Shown: positions 51,269 to 60,105, counted from the stretch's first letter. The stretch is DNA of 64,000 nucleotides from Nocardia sp. (GCF_025465275.1 NZ_JAODNK010000144.1:1-64000); one strand, 5' to 3'. The notes: generated from the letters alone by a model not told the origin. Made by a program: numbers and translations.

Positions 51269-52750
51269 ATGAAAACCGGTGCTCAGCTGCTGGCCGCGGC
51301 CGCCCTCGCGACCGTGCTCGCCACCGGAACCGCGGGCGCTGCGCCGATTCCTGCGCTGCCCGGACCGGGGGCGGACTTCCTCGGCGCACCCGCGACCGCG
51401 CAACCCGTCACCGGCGTACCCGCCGTCCCGGGGCATCCCTGGCTGGCCGCAGGCGGCGACTCCGGAATCCACGGCGACGGCTGGATGAGCGATACCTACA
51501 CCCGGCCCGGGCCGCTCGGCCACGACACCCGGGTGGATTCGCTGCTGCTCGGCAGCGAGTGCGGATCCATCGCCTTCGACCACGCCGGGCGCATCATCTC
51601 CAACTGCCCCGGGGTGAATCCTGGCCTCTACCTGATCGATCCGGCCGGACTGAAAGTGCTCGGCCACTATCCGCTGCCCGGTCGCGGGGCCGGTGAATTC
51701 CTGAAGCCCGGCGCCTTCTCGAACTTCGGCGGCGGCGCGTACTTCTACCTCGACAATCAGGATCGCGCGGTGGTCGGCTCGAGCAGCGGGCATGTCCAGG
51801 TGTTCGCCGAAACGCCGAATGCCGACGGATTCACCCTCGAACACGACTACGACCTGAGTGCTTCGCTACGACCCGGCGAAACCCTGAACTCGGTACTGCC
51901 GGACTCGAACGGGCTGCTCTGGTTCGTCACCAAGACCGACGGCGTCGTAGGCACCCTGAATCCGGAAACCGGTGCGGTGCAGGTGATCCGGCTCGGCGAC
52001 GGCGAAGACGGTGAAATCGAGAACTCCTTCGCGGTCGGCTCCGACGGCGAGGTGTACATCGCCACCAATCGCGAAATGCTGCGCTTCGACGCCGGTGCGG
52101 GCGGCAGCCCCGACATCACCTGGCGCGTCACCTACGCCAATAGCGGTCAGCACAAGCCCGGCCAGGTCGACGACGGCACCGGCACCACACCCACCGTGCT
52201 GCCCGGCGGATACGTCGCGATCACCGACAATGCCGATCCGATGAATGTGGTCGTCTACCGCACCGCCGCGAATGCCGCGCAGCGCGAGGTGTGCAGCGTG
52301 CCGGTCTTCGCGAAAGGTGCGGGCGATACCGAGAATTCGCTCATCGGCGCGGGCAATTCCCTGATCGTCGAGAACAACTACGGCTACTCGAGCCCACAGG
52401 CCACCCTGGCCGGTGGCACCACCACCCCCGGCTTCGCCCGCGTCGATATCGACGACGACGGCACCGGCTGCCACCTGGTCTGGACCAACACCACGATCGC
52501 CGCCCCCAGCGTGGTCGCCAAACTATCCCTGGCGAACGGCCTCATCTACACCTATGCCAAAGGCTCCGACCTCACCGACCCCTGGTACTGGACCACCCTC
52601 GACTTCCGCACCGGAAACCTGGTGTGGCAGCGCCGATCCGGCTCCGGCCCCCTCTACAACAACAACTACGCCGGCATTGCCCTGGGCCCCGACGGCACCG
52701 CCTACCTGGGCACGCTCGGCGGCATGATCTCCCTCCGCGACGGGCAGTAG
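51269..52750 (+). CDS. Secreted beta-propeller-like protein, hypothetical
   Basis: A 493-residue exported protein. Residues 1-24 are a signal peptide ending TAGAAP. The mature part has repeated strand patterns resembling a propeller (IAFDHAGRIISNC, LPDSNGLLWFVTKTDG, VGSDGEVYIATNREM, LPGGYVAITDNADP, ALGPDGTAYLGTLGG), with several Asp/Gly-rich turns. Function unknown; lyase- or sensor-like propellers are possible. A 211 bp gap separates it from the divergent EspG gene. Downstream lies a repeat-rich region. Confidence 0.75.
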   Translation: MKTGAQLLAAAALATVLATGTAGAAPIPALPGPGADFLGAPATAQPVTGVPAVPGHPWLAAGGDSGIHGDGWMSDTYTRPGPLGHDTRVDSLLLGSECGSIAFDHAGRIISNCPGVNPGLYLIDPAGLKVLGHYPLPGRGAGEFLKPGAFSNFGGGAYFYLDNQDRAVVGSSSGHVQVFAETPNADGFTLEHDYDLSASLRPGETLNSVLPDSNGLLWFVTKTDGVVGTLNPETGAVQVIRLGDGEDGEIENSFAVGSDGEVYIATNREMLRFDAGAGGSPDITWRVTYANSGQHKPGQVDDGTGTTPTVLPGGYVAITDNADPMNVVVYRTAANAAQREVCSVPVFAKGAGDTENSLIGAGNSLIVENNYGYSSPQATLAGGTTTPGFARVDIDDDGTGCHLVWTNTTIAAPSVVAKLSLANGLIYTYAKGSDLTDPWYWTTLDFRTGNLVWQRRSGSGPLYNNNYAGIALGPDGTAYLGTLGGMISLRDGQ

Positions 52751-52790
52751 CGGCCACTCGGCAAAGGCGCCCCGGCCCCCGCCGCCCGGC

Positions 52791-52919
52791 CATCCCGGCA
52801 TGTTTTGGCCGGGATCCACACCATCGTCAGTGATCGCCCTAATCGGGCGCACCCCTTGCCCATTGCGCGCTTTCGGCCGGAATCCTGTGTGCATCCCGGC
52901 AAAAGGTGCCCCGGGATGA
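52791..52919. repeat. REP-like inverted repeat, second copy
   Basis: Left arm CATCCCGGCATGTTTTGGCC, then GGGATCCACACC, and a right part with TGTGTGCATCCCGGCAAAA and CCCCGGGATGAC, related to the element at 19069. The inside differs and the arms are rearranged, so the two copies have diverged. Located directly after the secreted propeller-like gene. Confidence 0.65.
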
Positions 52920-52948
52920 CGGGGCAAAGCTCACCGGGGTGACGGGCC

Positions 52949-53040
52949 GAGAGCGCGCCGGGGTGACGGGGCCGAGAGCGCGCCAGGGTTACGGGGCCGA
53001 GAGCGCGCCGGGATGACTGGCCGAGAGCACGCCGGGTGAC
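52949..53040 (+). repeat. 25 bp tandem repeat, about 3.7 units
   Basis: Units start at 52949, 52974, 52999 and 53023 with the pattern GAGAGCGCGCCGGGGTGACG plus GGGCC; the third unit is 24 bp and the last is partial. Each unit contains a version of the CCGGGATGAC end of the REP-like element, so the array probably grew from that element. It stops 11 bp before the stop codon of the enoyl reductase-like gene. Confidence 0.85.
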
Positions 53041-53051
53041 TGCGAGGGACG

Positions 53052-54293
53052 TCAGGCGATGTCGACCTCGATCGTCATGCCTGCCTTGCGGAGGCGGTCG
53101 GTGAGGGCGTCGCCCATGGCGGCGGCGGGGGTGAGAATGCCTGCCAGTTCGGAGAGTTGGTCGAAGGCCAGGGTGAGGCCGGATTCGCCGAGCATGACGG
53201 CGGTGGCGGCGTAGCCGGGGTCACCCTTGCCCGCGAAGGTGCACACGTACTTGGCGCCGGAGGTGGTGCGGGCGAAGGTGCGCATGGTGAACCAGCCACT
53301 CTTGCGGGCCTTTTCGCTCGGGCCGGTGCCGGGCTTGGGGACCAGGTGGTCCAGCAGCCTGCGGCCCACGGCCACGCGCGACAGCACCGCGCCGGCGGCC
53401 ATGGTGGCGACGATGCCGCCCGCCATGCCCGCGGCGACCAGCGGTGCGGTGGCGGACTTGCCGGCGCTCATGACCTCGCGGTAGCGGAAGTTCTTGCCGT
53501 ACGGCCAGCCCAGCAGGCCATTGCTGCGGCGCACGATCTTGGTGTTGTGCGCGCCCATGATGAAGGTGGCCACCCAGCCGTCCAGGCTCGGATCGATATT
53601 CGACGCGCGCTCCAGGGCCTGATCGCTCTGGCGGCCGACGTCGGGTTCCATGGCCTTGTCGGGGCTCAGCGAATACGGGTGCGACATGATCGCGCCCTTC
53701 TTCGGGTCCGCCGCAATGGCTTCCATCATGGCGCGGCCGGAATCGACGGTGCCGCCGCTCACGCCGCCCTTGAGCCAGGCCACCAGGGTGACGTCGGTGA
53801 GCTCGCCGGTATTGTCCTCGACGGTGCGCTTGTAGAGCTGGTACACACTCAGATCGGACGGAATCGAGTCGTAGCCTGCGGAATTCACGATCTTCGCGCC
53901 GGTCTCGGCGGCCCGGTCGCCGAAACGGTCGATGCATTCACGAATGAACAGCGGCTCACCGGTGAGATCGGCGTAATGCGTACCGTTTTCGGCGCACGCC
54001 TGCACCAGCGGCAGCCCGTAGCGCAGGTACGGCCCGACCGTGGAGACCACGACCCGGGTCCGCGCGGCGAGCGCGTCCAGGCTGGCCTGATCGGTCGAAT
54101 CGGCCTGCACCAGTGGCCAATTCGCCGCACCCGGACCGAGCTCGGCCCGTACCGCGGTGAGCTTCTCCGGCGACCGCCCGGCGAGTGCGATGCGCGCCCC
54201 GGCAGGAGCAGCCTCCACCAGATACTCCGCCGTCAGCTTGCCGACGAAGCCTGTCGCGCCGAATAGCACGAGGTCGAATTCCCTGTCTGCCAT
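53052..54293 (-). CDS. Trans-acting enoyl reductase / saccharopine dehydrogenase-like oxidoreductase
   Basis: 413 residues. An N-terminal Rossmann motif (LVLFGATGFVGKLTAEYL), the GRSPEKL nucleotide-binding stretch, VVSTVGPYLRYGLPLVQAC and YADLTGEP are shared with mycobacterial trans-acting enoyl reductases used in lipid (for example phenolglycolipid) synthesis. A hydrophobic segment near 285-310 suggests membrane contact. Substrate here is unknown. It lies 21 bp after the ABC1 kinase gene on the same strand, so the two are likely co-transcribed. Confidence 0.88.
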   Translation of the reverse strand: MADREFDLVLFGATGFVGKLTAEYLVEAAPAGARIALAGRSPEKLTAVRAELGPGAANWPLVQADSTDQASLDALAARTRVVVSTVGPYLRYGLPLVQACAENGTHYADLTGEPLFIRECIDRFGDRAAETGAKIVNSAGYDSIPSDLSVYQLYKRTVEDNTGELTDVTLVAWLKGGVSGGTVDSGRAMMEAIAADPKKGAIMSHPYSLSPDKAMEPDVGRQSDQALERASNIDPSLDGWVATFIMGAHNTKIVRRSNGLLGWPYGKNFRYREVMSAGKSATAPLVAAGMAGGIVATMAAGAVLSRVAVGRRLLDHLVPKPGTGPSEKARKSGWFTMRTFARTTSGAKYVCTFAGKGDPGYAATAVMLGESGLTLAFDQLSELAGILTPAAAMGDALTDRLRKAGMTIEVDIA

Positions 54294-54314
54294 ATTATTT
54301 CCCGTCCGGTGGGG

Positions 54315-55748
54315 TTACGCCTTAGCGGCGCGTTTACGAGTGGTCTTCTTCTTGGGGCCGGTGGTCGGCACGGGCACGGGGCGGGTCGAGAGCCATTCCC
54401 GGTGTGCGCGACCGAGTTCGGTGACCGGATCGTCGCCGTACAGCCATTCCCGGGCGACACGATGCCAATTGCCGGTCGCCTCCAACTGACCGAGCACCCC
54501 GAAGGTGAGGAATTCGGCGCGGCGCGAGAACAGATGCTCCGGCGGCAGATTCTGCTGTTTCATGCCCGCGAACTCACTGCCCCGCGGATCGACCGCCAGG
54601 ATGAACGCACCCGACGCCAGCTCCGGCGTAATGGTGAGATCCTCGTCCACCAGCGCCCACTCGCACGCGGACAGCACGTACTCCAGACACTCTTCGGGGG
54701 TGATCTCGTCGGGGGAGTCGATGACGCCGCGCTGCACCATCAGATCGCGCAGTTCCTCCGCCCGATCCTCGGCCGCGGCGCGAATACAGGTGGCCTCGAA
54801 TTCCACATGCTCCGGATCCATCCGGTTGTAGAGCCCGAAGTCCAGGAACGCCACCTTGCCGTCCGCGCCCAGCAGCAGATTGCCCGGATGCGGGTCACCG
54901 CAGAACTCGTGGAAGGTGAACAGCGAACCCACATAGAAGCGGTAGATGATCTCGCCGATCCGATCACGTTCTGCCGCAGGCAATGCCCGGATCTCCGTGA
55001 AACTCCGGCCGGGGAAATATTCGCTCACCAGCACCCGCTGGGAGGACAGCTCCGGCATGGTGTCCGGCACCACGATGAACGGATGCCCGCTGTACAGCGC
55101 CGCGATCTGCGACTGGGTATTCGCCTCGGCGACGTAGTCGAGTTCGCTCTCCAGATTCAGTCGCAATTCGTCCAGCACGGCCGGGGTCACCCACGGCATG
55201 GCCGATTGCAGAATGCGCCGGAACATGGCCAGGTTCTTCAGATCCGCGCGCACGGCCGCGTCGATGCCCGGGTACTGCACCTTCACCGCGACGGTCCGGC
55301 CGTCGTGCAATTTCGCCCGGTACACCTGGCCGATGGAGGCGGCGGCAATGGGTTCCGGTTCGAATTCGGCGAACACCTGCTCGAGGGTTCTGCCGTAGTC
55401 CTCCTCGATGACCGCGCGCATCACCTCGAAGGACACCGAGGGCGCGCTGTCGCGCAGCACGGCCAGCCGCTTCTGGAAGCGTTCGCGATGCTCGGGCGGC
55501 ACCAGATCGAAGTCCAGCACCGACAGCATCTGCCCGAGCTTCATGGCGACGCCCTTCATGGTGCCCAGCACCATGACCATCTGCTCGGTGGCCCGGATCA
55601 TCGATTCCTCGGCCATCCGCTCGCGCACCGCCTCGGAGCGCCCGCGCATCGAGCGACGGGTCTTCTGCGCACGAATGGCATTACCGGCGACGGCCATTCC
55701 CAGCTTCGTCCCCCGCGTAAGCCTGGATGTCGGCAGCTCTTTCGCCAT
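54315..55748 (-). CDS. ABC1/AarF (UbiB-like) atypical kinase
   Basis: A 477-residue ABC1 kinase. The family KxGQ motif is in GVAMKLGQMLSVLD, the ATP-binding Ala-rich loop in PIAAASIGQVYRAKL, the Lys in VAVKVQYPGI, and the catalytic Asp/metal motifs in GDPHPGNLLLG and FLDFGLYNRMD. Relatives support quinone or lipid metabolism. C-terminal tail is basic (PKKKTTRKRAAKA). First gene of a two-gene leftward unit with the enoyl reductase-like gene. Repeat copy D lies upstream. Confidence 0.9.
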   Translation of the reverse strand: MAKELPTSRLTRGTKLGMAVAGNAIRAQKTRRSMRGRSEAVRERMAEESMIRATEQMVMVLGTMKGVAMKLGQMLSVLDFDLVPPEHRERFQKRLAVLRDSAPSVSFEVMRAVIEEDYGRTLEQVFAEFEPEPIAAASIGQVYRAKLHDGRTVAVKVQYPGIDAAVRADLKNLAMFRRILQSAMPWVTPAVLDELRLNLESELDYVAEANTQSQIAALYSGHPFIVVPDTMPELSSQRVLVSEYFPGRSFTEIRALPAAERDRIGEIIYRFYVGSLFTFHEFCGDPHPGNLLLGADGKVAFLDFGLYNRMDPEHVEFEATCIRAAAEDRAEELRDLMVQRGVIDSPDEITPEECLEYVLSACEWALVDEDLTITPELASGAFILAVDPRGSEFAGMKQQNLPPEHLFSRRAEFLTFGVLGQLEATGNWHRVAREWLYGDDPVTELGRAHREWLSTRPVPVPTTGPKKKTTRKRAAKA

Positions 55749-55881
55749 CAGTGACCCTCCATTGGACCCGGCGCCCCCGTTGGTGCCGATGCGACGGTAG
55801 ACGCCTGTCAGGCACCTACCTCGTTCAGCCTAACTACACCTTGATCTTCCAGCCCAGCCCCGAACAAGCCAGATTGGTGAA

Positions 55882-55901
55882 GACGTTCGGACCCGAACGT
55901 C
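55882..55901. terminator. 8 bp hairpin next to repeat copy D
   Basis: GACGTTCG (55882-55889) pairs with CGAACGTC (55894-55901) around a 4 bp loop, ending 3 bp before repeat copy D. It may terminate the leftward tetR transcript or be part of the repeat junction. Confidence 0.45.
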
Positions 55902-55904
55902 GGT

Positions 55905-56033
55905 GACAACTGATTTCGTGAGGTCGGGGTAACTCCCCGGGTACCCCCAAAATCGGTGTCCCACCTGACCGCTCCTACGCGTACCGAAGTCCGTACGGCT
56001 CTCGGGCCGCGCGCTAAAGTTCCGGAGAGGCGG
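55905..56033 (+). repeat. 128 bp dispersed repeat, copy D
   Basis: Begins GACAACTGATTTCGTGAGG and ends GTTCCGGAGAGGCGG. The last 20 bp overlap the 3' end of the TetR gene on the other strand and encode its final residues (AASPEL and stop). It lies in the gap between the ABC1 kinase and TetR genes. Confidence 0.93.
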
Positions 56034-56700
56034 CACTGCCCTTGTTCTCCGGGTCGGGTAGCTGGTGCGGCCTGGAGTTGAACCAGGTGCGATCGCCGCC
56101 CGCGCGGACCATGCCCTCGATGGCGCTCCACGCCATCATGGTCAGGTAGTCGAGCATTTCCTCGCTGGACATGGTGCGGTTGGTGATCCACCAGTCCGTC
56201 GCCAGCTGCACGCCGCCGACCAGCACGTAGGCCCACAGCATGGCGCCCTCGGTCTGGACGTCACGGCTGAACGCCTTGTCGATGATGACCGCGGACACCA
56301 CCTGCGCGAACAACTTCTCGAAGTCGGCCAGCGTGGAGGTGTCGGTCGAGGACCCGTTGCCCATGATGAACCGGTAGACATCGGTATCGGCGTCGACCGT
56401 GTGCACATATGCGGCGAGCGTATTGCGCACCAGCTGGTATTCGTCGAGGTCGTCGCTGATGGCCTCGTAGATACGCGGCATGAGCGTGGTCTCGATGAAC
56501 CGCTCCATGGTGGCCCGGGTCAGATCCTGCTTATCCGAGAAATACCGGTACAGCACGGTCTTGGAGACGCCGATCTCGGCGGCGATCTCATCCATACCGG
56601 CATCGCCGCCGCGCGCGCGGATCGCGGCGAGGGTGCCGTCGACCAGCTCTTCGCGGCGATCGATCTTGTGCTGCTGCCAGCGCTTCTTGCGGCCGTCCAC
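56014..56700 (-). CDS. TetR-family transcriptional regulator
   Basis: A 228-residue TetR protein, positional equivalent of Rv0472c by its neighbours. The N-terminal helix-turn-helix is MDEIAAEIGVSKTVLYRYFSD (about 36-56), and the rest is a helical ligand-binding domain. The start is GTG 56700 after GGGA; no better start is found upstream. It is divergent from the DUF445 gene. Its last six residues and stop codon fall inside repeat copy D, suggesting the original C-terminus was replaced. Confidence 0.88.
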   Translation of the reverse strand: MDGRKKRWQQHKIDRREELVDGTLAAIRARGGDAGMDEIAAEIGVSKTVLYRYFSDKQDLTRATMERFIETTLMPRIYEAISDDLDEYQLVRNTLAAYVHTVDADTDVYRFIMGNGSSTDTSTLADFEKLFAQVVSAVIIDKAFSRDVQTEGAMLWAYVLVGGVQLATDWWITNRTMSSEEMLDYLTMMAWSAIEGMVRAGGDRTWFNSRPHQLPDPENKGSAASPEL

Positions 56701-56885
56701 TCGTCCCGGTCGAGGGGTTGCGGCGTCGGCTCGCGCGCCGGCGTCGACGGCTCTGTGGGTGGACAGGGTGGACTCCCTACATTGCGTGTTGTGCTGGGCC
56801 TATTCAGCTTAAGCCTCGCACGGGCCCGATCGCGGACGTTCGGGACCGGCCCGGTGGCCGGGAGTAGGTTCGGGGAAGCAGCAGA

Positions 56886-58235
56886 ATGGAACATATGGAG
56901 CAACCTGCCGGCAGTGCCGGGGTCCTCGAATCGAGCGGGCGGTCGGCACAACCGGCCGCCTCACCGGGTGGAGCCTTCGCCGACCTGCTGGGTGATGAAG
57001 GCAAGGCCAAAGATCTATGGCGGATGAAGGCCATTGCCACGGCCTTCCTCGCGGCGGCGACCCTGATCTACCTGATCTGCGCCTGGGCGCAATCACAGGG
57101 GCACGGCGGCAGCTGGGTCGGCTATGTGCGGGCCGCGTCGGAGGCGGGCATGGTCGGCGCCCTCGCCGACTGGTTCGCGGTGACGGCGCTGTTCCGGCAT
57201 CCGCTGGGCCTGCCGATCCCGCACACCGCCATCATTCGGAAGAAGAAGGATCAGCTGGGCGCGGGGCTCGGCGATTTCGTGCGCACGAATTTCCTCTCGC
57301 CCGATGTCGTGGTGGCGAAATTGAATTCCACGCAGATCTCGCTGCGCCTGGGCCGCTGGATGGCCGATCGGGCGCACGCCGATCGGGTGGCGGAGGAGAG
57401 CGCCACCATCCTGCGCGCGGTGATCGGCGCGCTGCGTGACGAGGACGTCGAGCAGATCATCGACCAGACCATCGTCAAACGCATTGCCGAACCGCTGTGG
57501 GGTCCGCCGCTGGGCAAGGTCCTCAAGGAGCTGCTGGCCGACAACCGGCAGGCTCCGCTGCTGGATCTGCTGGCCGAGCGGGCACACCAGTGGGCCTTGG
57601 ATTCCCAGGAGACCATCGACCGCATCGTGAATCGGGACTCCCCGTCCTGGGCCCCGAAATTCGTGAATTCCCTACTGGCCGAACGAATTTACCGGGAACT
57701 GGTGGAATTCACCTGGAAGGTGCGCACCCAGCCCGATCATGAAGTCCGGATGGCGGCCAATCGTTTCCTCGAGGATTTCGCGCACGATCTGCAATTCGAC
57801 GACGCCATGATCAAAAAGGCGGAGCGGGTGAAGGCCGAGCTGATGGGCCGCGAGGAGATCACCGGGCTGGCGCACGCGACCTGGCGTGCGGCCAAGCGCA
57901 TGATTCTGGAGTCCGCCGAGGATCCGAATTCGACGCTGCGCCGCAAGGTGGCGGAGAACGTGCAGCAGCTGGGTGAGCGGCTCTCGACAGATGCCGGCAT
58001 GCGCGACAAAGTGGACAGCTGGCTGGAGCGTGGCGTCCGATATCTGGTCGCCAACTACGGCGATGAGTTCGCCACCCTGGTCAGCGATACCGTTGCCAGG
58101 TGGGATGCGGACGAGGCCAGTCGCAAGATCGAATTGGCCGCGGGCCGTGATCTGCAATTCATTCGCATCAACGGCACGGTCGTAGGTTCGCTGGCCGGGC
58201 TGGTGATCTACACCGTTTCAAATCTTCTGTTCTAA
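56886..58235 (+). CDS. DUF445 family membrane protein
   Basis: 449 residues. One hydrophobic segment at about 48-67 and another at the extreme C-terminus (VGSLAGLVIYTVSNLLF) bracket a long helical domain; ASEAGMVGALADWFAVTALFRHPLGLPIPHTAII is the family hallmark. Function unknown; the equivalent gene in mycobacteria (Rv0473) sits in the same position between TetR and XRE genes. Divergent from tetR with a 185 bp gap. Confidence 0.88.
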   Translation: MEHMEQPAGSAGVLESSGRSAQPAASPGGAFADLLGDEGKAKDLWRMKAIATAFLAAATLIYLICAWAQSQGHGGSWVGYVRAASEAGMVGALADWFAVTALFRHPLGLPIPHTAIIRKKKDQLGAGLGDFVRTNFLSPDVVVAKLNSTQISLRLGRWMADRAHADRVAEESATILRAVIGALRDEDVEQIIDQTIVKRIAEPLWGPPLGKVLKELLADNRQAPLLDLLAERAHQWALDSQETIDRIVNRDSPSWAPKFVNSLLAERIYRELVEFTWKVRTQPDHEVRMAANRFLEDFAHDLQFDDAMIKKAERVKAELMGREEITGLAHATWRAAKRMILESAEDPNSTLRRKVAENVQQLGERLSTDAGMRDKVDSWLERGVRYLVANYGDEFATLVSDTVARWDADEASRKIELAAGRDLQFIRINGTVVGSLAGLVIYTVSNLLF

Positions 58236-58292
58236 GGCTGAACTGTTGATCCATGCGGGATTTCGGCGTGGCGCCGACTGTTTGCCCGAATT

Positions 58293-58323
58293 GTGCTAGC
58301 AGAGCGCTTGCAAGAGTTAGCAC
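58293..58323. promoter_or_regulatory. Candidate XRE operator GTGCTAGC-N-CTTGCAAG-N-GTTAGCAC
   Basis: GTGCTAGC (58293-58300) and GTTAGCAC (58316-58323) are inverted with one mismatch, and the palindrome CTTGCAAG (58307-58314) lies between. It is 42 bp upstream of the XRE gene start. Related GTGCTTGC-ACTA-GCTAGCAC type sites occur before the two downstream hydrolase genes. Autoregulation by the XRE protein is inferred. Confidence 0.55.
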
Positions 58324-58364
58324 CCCCCTTTAGAATTGACCGCACAACCGCCGGAAGGTCAGTG

Positions 58365-58922
58365 ATGACACACGATCCCGAGGTTCCCGAAACGCTCGAC
58401 GGCACGCAGGCAACGGAGTTGTCCGCCACCGACGAACGACCGGGCCGCGTAGCCAACGCGGCGCACGATATCGGGGGCTTCATCCGGGCGCAGCGCGAGA
58501 TCGCACAGGTCTCGCTGCGTCAGTTGGCTCAACTGGCGGGGGTGAGCAATCCGTATCTCAGCCAGATCGAGCGCGGACTGCGGAACCCGTCCGCCGAGGT
58601 ATTGGCGCAGATCGCAAAGGGTCTGCGGCTCTCCTCGGAGGTCTTGTACATGCGGGCCGGGTACCTCGAGCAGAGGGCACACGGGCCGGTCCGGGATGCA
58701 CTGCTCGCCGATACGGAAATCACCGAGCGGCAGAAGCAGGTCCTCCTGGACATCTATGAATCGTTCCGCCGGGAAAACGCGGCGAACGAGGACAGAGGGG
58801 ACGCGACGGACCCGATGGGGGGCGTTCCGGGGGGAAATGAGGGCACTACTGCCCTTAGGGACAACGAGGTTCCGCACCGAACAACCGAAGTTCCGCCACG
58901 CCAGGAGAACGAAAACACATGA
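58365..58922 (+). CDS. XRE-family transcriptional regulator (Rv0474-like)
   Basis: 185 residues. A helix-turn-helix of the Cro/XRE type spans about 38-95 (IRAQREIAQVSLRQLAQLAG, VSNPYLSQIERGLRNPSAEV). The C-terminal third is polar and low-complexity. The ATG at 58365 follows GGAAGG; an earlier in-frame ATG would start inside the operator-like element and is rejected. Its TGA overlaps the hbhA ATG (ATGA), so regulator and HBHA are co-translated as in mycobacteria. Confidence 0.9.
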   Translation: MTHDPEVPETLDGTQATELSATDERPGRVANAAHDIGGFIRAQREIAQVSLRQLAQLAGVSNPYLSQIERGLRNPSAEVLAQIAKGLRLSSEVLYMRAGYLEQRAHGPVRDALLADTEITERQKQVLLDIYESFRRENAANEDRGDATDPMGGVPGGNEGTTALRDNEVPHRTTEVPPRQENENT

Positions 58923-59572
58923 CCGAAACGAACTTGACCACCACCGTGACTAAGCCGCTCTACGCGACCGTCGGCGCAGGTGACGCCATCTACGCGTCGG
59001 TTCTCGACACCGTCGAGAAGGTCCGCACCCGCGCTGCCGCCGTTGATGTCTCCGGCCGCGTCGAAGAGGCCCGCGAGCGCTTCGCCAACCTGCCCGCCGA
59101 CCTGCAGGAGCAGGTCGAGGTCGTACGCCAGCGCATCTCCGCGCTGCCGTCCGAACTGCCGGAGGACCTGGCCGAGCTGCGTGAGAAGGCCACTCCCGAA
59201 GAGCTGCGCAAGCTCGTCGATCAGTACTACCACCAGCTGATCGACCTGTACGCCGACCTTGCCGCCCGCGGCGAGGAGACCGTCGAGAAGCTGAAGGCCA
59301 ACCCGACCTTCGAAGAGCGCTTCGAGCAGGTCGAGACCCTCTACACCGACCTGGTCACCCAGGCCCAGGATGTCTTCGGCAAGGTCTCCGACCAGGTCGC
59401 CCCGCTGCTGGGTGTCGCCAAGGACGCGGCCGACGAGGTCGAAGAGGCCGTTGATGCCGAGGTCGTCGCCGTGACCACCGAGGCCGAGGCTGTCGTTCCG
59501 GCGCCGGCCAAGAAGGCGCCCGCCAAGAAGGCCCCGGCCAAGAAGGCCGCCGCGCCTGCTGCCAAGAAGTAA
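58919..59572 (+). CDS. hbhA: Heparin-binding hemagglutinin-like protein
   Basis: A 217-residue surface-associated adhesin homologue. Residues 20-170 form a long alpha-helical coiled coil rich in Glu, Leu, Arg. The C-terminus has Lys-Ala-Pro repeats (KKAPAKKAPAKKAAAP) equivalent to the methylated heparin-binding tail of mycobacterial HBHA. It lacks a classical signal peptide, as in the family. Codon bias suggests high expression. A terminator follows 31 bp after the stop. Confidence 0.93.
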   Translation: MTETNLTTTVTKPLYATVGAGDAIYASVLDTVEKVRTRAAAVDVSGRVEEARERFANLPADLQEQVEVVRQRISALPSELPEDLAELREKATPEELRKLVDQYYHQLIDLYADLAARGEETVEKLKANPTFEERFEQVETLYTDLVTQAQDVFGKVSDQVAPLLGVAKDAADEVEEAVDAEVVAVTTEAEAVVPAPAKKAPAKKAPAKKAAAPAAKK

Positions 59573-59603
59573 CGTCGCGCGTTCCCTGTGAACGTGAAAC
59601 ACC

Positions 59604-59640
59604 CTGTGGCCCCTGTGCATTCACTGTGCCGGGGCCACAG
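59604..59640 (+). terminator. 10 bp hairpin after hbhA
   Basis: CTGTGGCCCC (59604-59613) pairs perfectly with GGGGCCACAG (59631-59640) around a 17 bp loop. Probable terminator of the XRE-hbhA operon. Confidence 0.8.
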
Positions 59641-59682
59641 TCGTGTGTCGGGGACCATGGACAAGGAACGCCCCGAGTTAGT

Positions 59683-59761
59683 GGCCCGTCTCGGTCTGGA
59701 CTGACGGAGTGGGGGAGCGAAGCGGAGGAGCGGAGGAGGGAAGACCGAGACTTCAGGGGCC
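59683..59761. repeat. Long GC-rich nested inverted repeat, family 2 copy 2
   Basis: Arms GTCTCGGTCT (59688-59697) and AGACCGAGAC (59742-59751) are perfectly inverted, with outer GGCCC and GGGCC. Between them is GGGGGAGCGAAGCGGAGGAG, the reverse complement of the loop of the element at 49296. Inner arm sequences differ between the copies but each stays self-complementary. It lies between hbhA and the DUF2516 gene. Confidence 0.8.
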
Positions 59762-59820
59762 GCGAACAGCCGGAGCGCAGCGGAGGCAAATTAGATACAG
59801 CCAATTAGACTGTCGAGGTG

Positions 59821-60105
59821 ATGGGAATTCCCGGATTCATTTTGTCGGCTTTGTTGCTGTGCGAGTTGGGCATGGTGGTGTTCGCGCTGGTACATGCGAT
59901 ACGCCAGCGTTCGGATGCCTTCCCGGCCGTGGACAAGCTGACCAAGCCGGTGTGGCTGGCGATTCTGGTCGCCTCGCTCGGCGGATTGCTGCTGACGCGG
60001 AACCCGGTGAACATCTTGAGCATTGCCGCAATCGTCGCCACGGGTGTCTATCTGGCCGATGTGCGGCCCAAAGTGGACGAGATCCAGCGCGGCCCGCGCT
60101 GGTAG
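59821..60105 (+). CDS. DUF2516 family small membrane protein (Rv0476-like)
   Basis: 94 residues with about three hydrophobic segments (FILSALLLCELGMVVFALVH, WLAILVASLGGLLL and ILSIAAIVATGVYLADV) and a polar tail ending DEIQRGPRW. Matches the small membrane protein that follows hbhA in mycobacteria. Function unknown. GTG 59818 is an alternative start one codon earlier. Confidence 0.85.
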   Translation: MGIPGFILSALLLCELGMVVFALVHAIRQRSDAFPAVDKLTKPVWLAILVASLGGLLLTRNPVNILSIAAIVATGVYLADVRPKVDEIQRGPRW

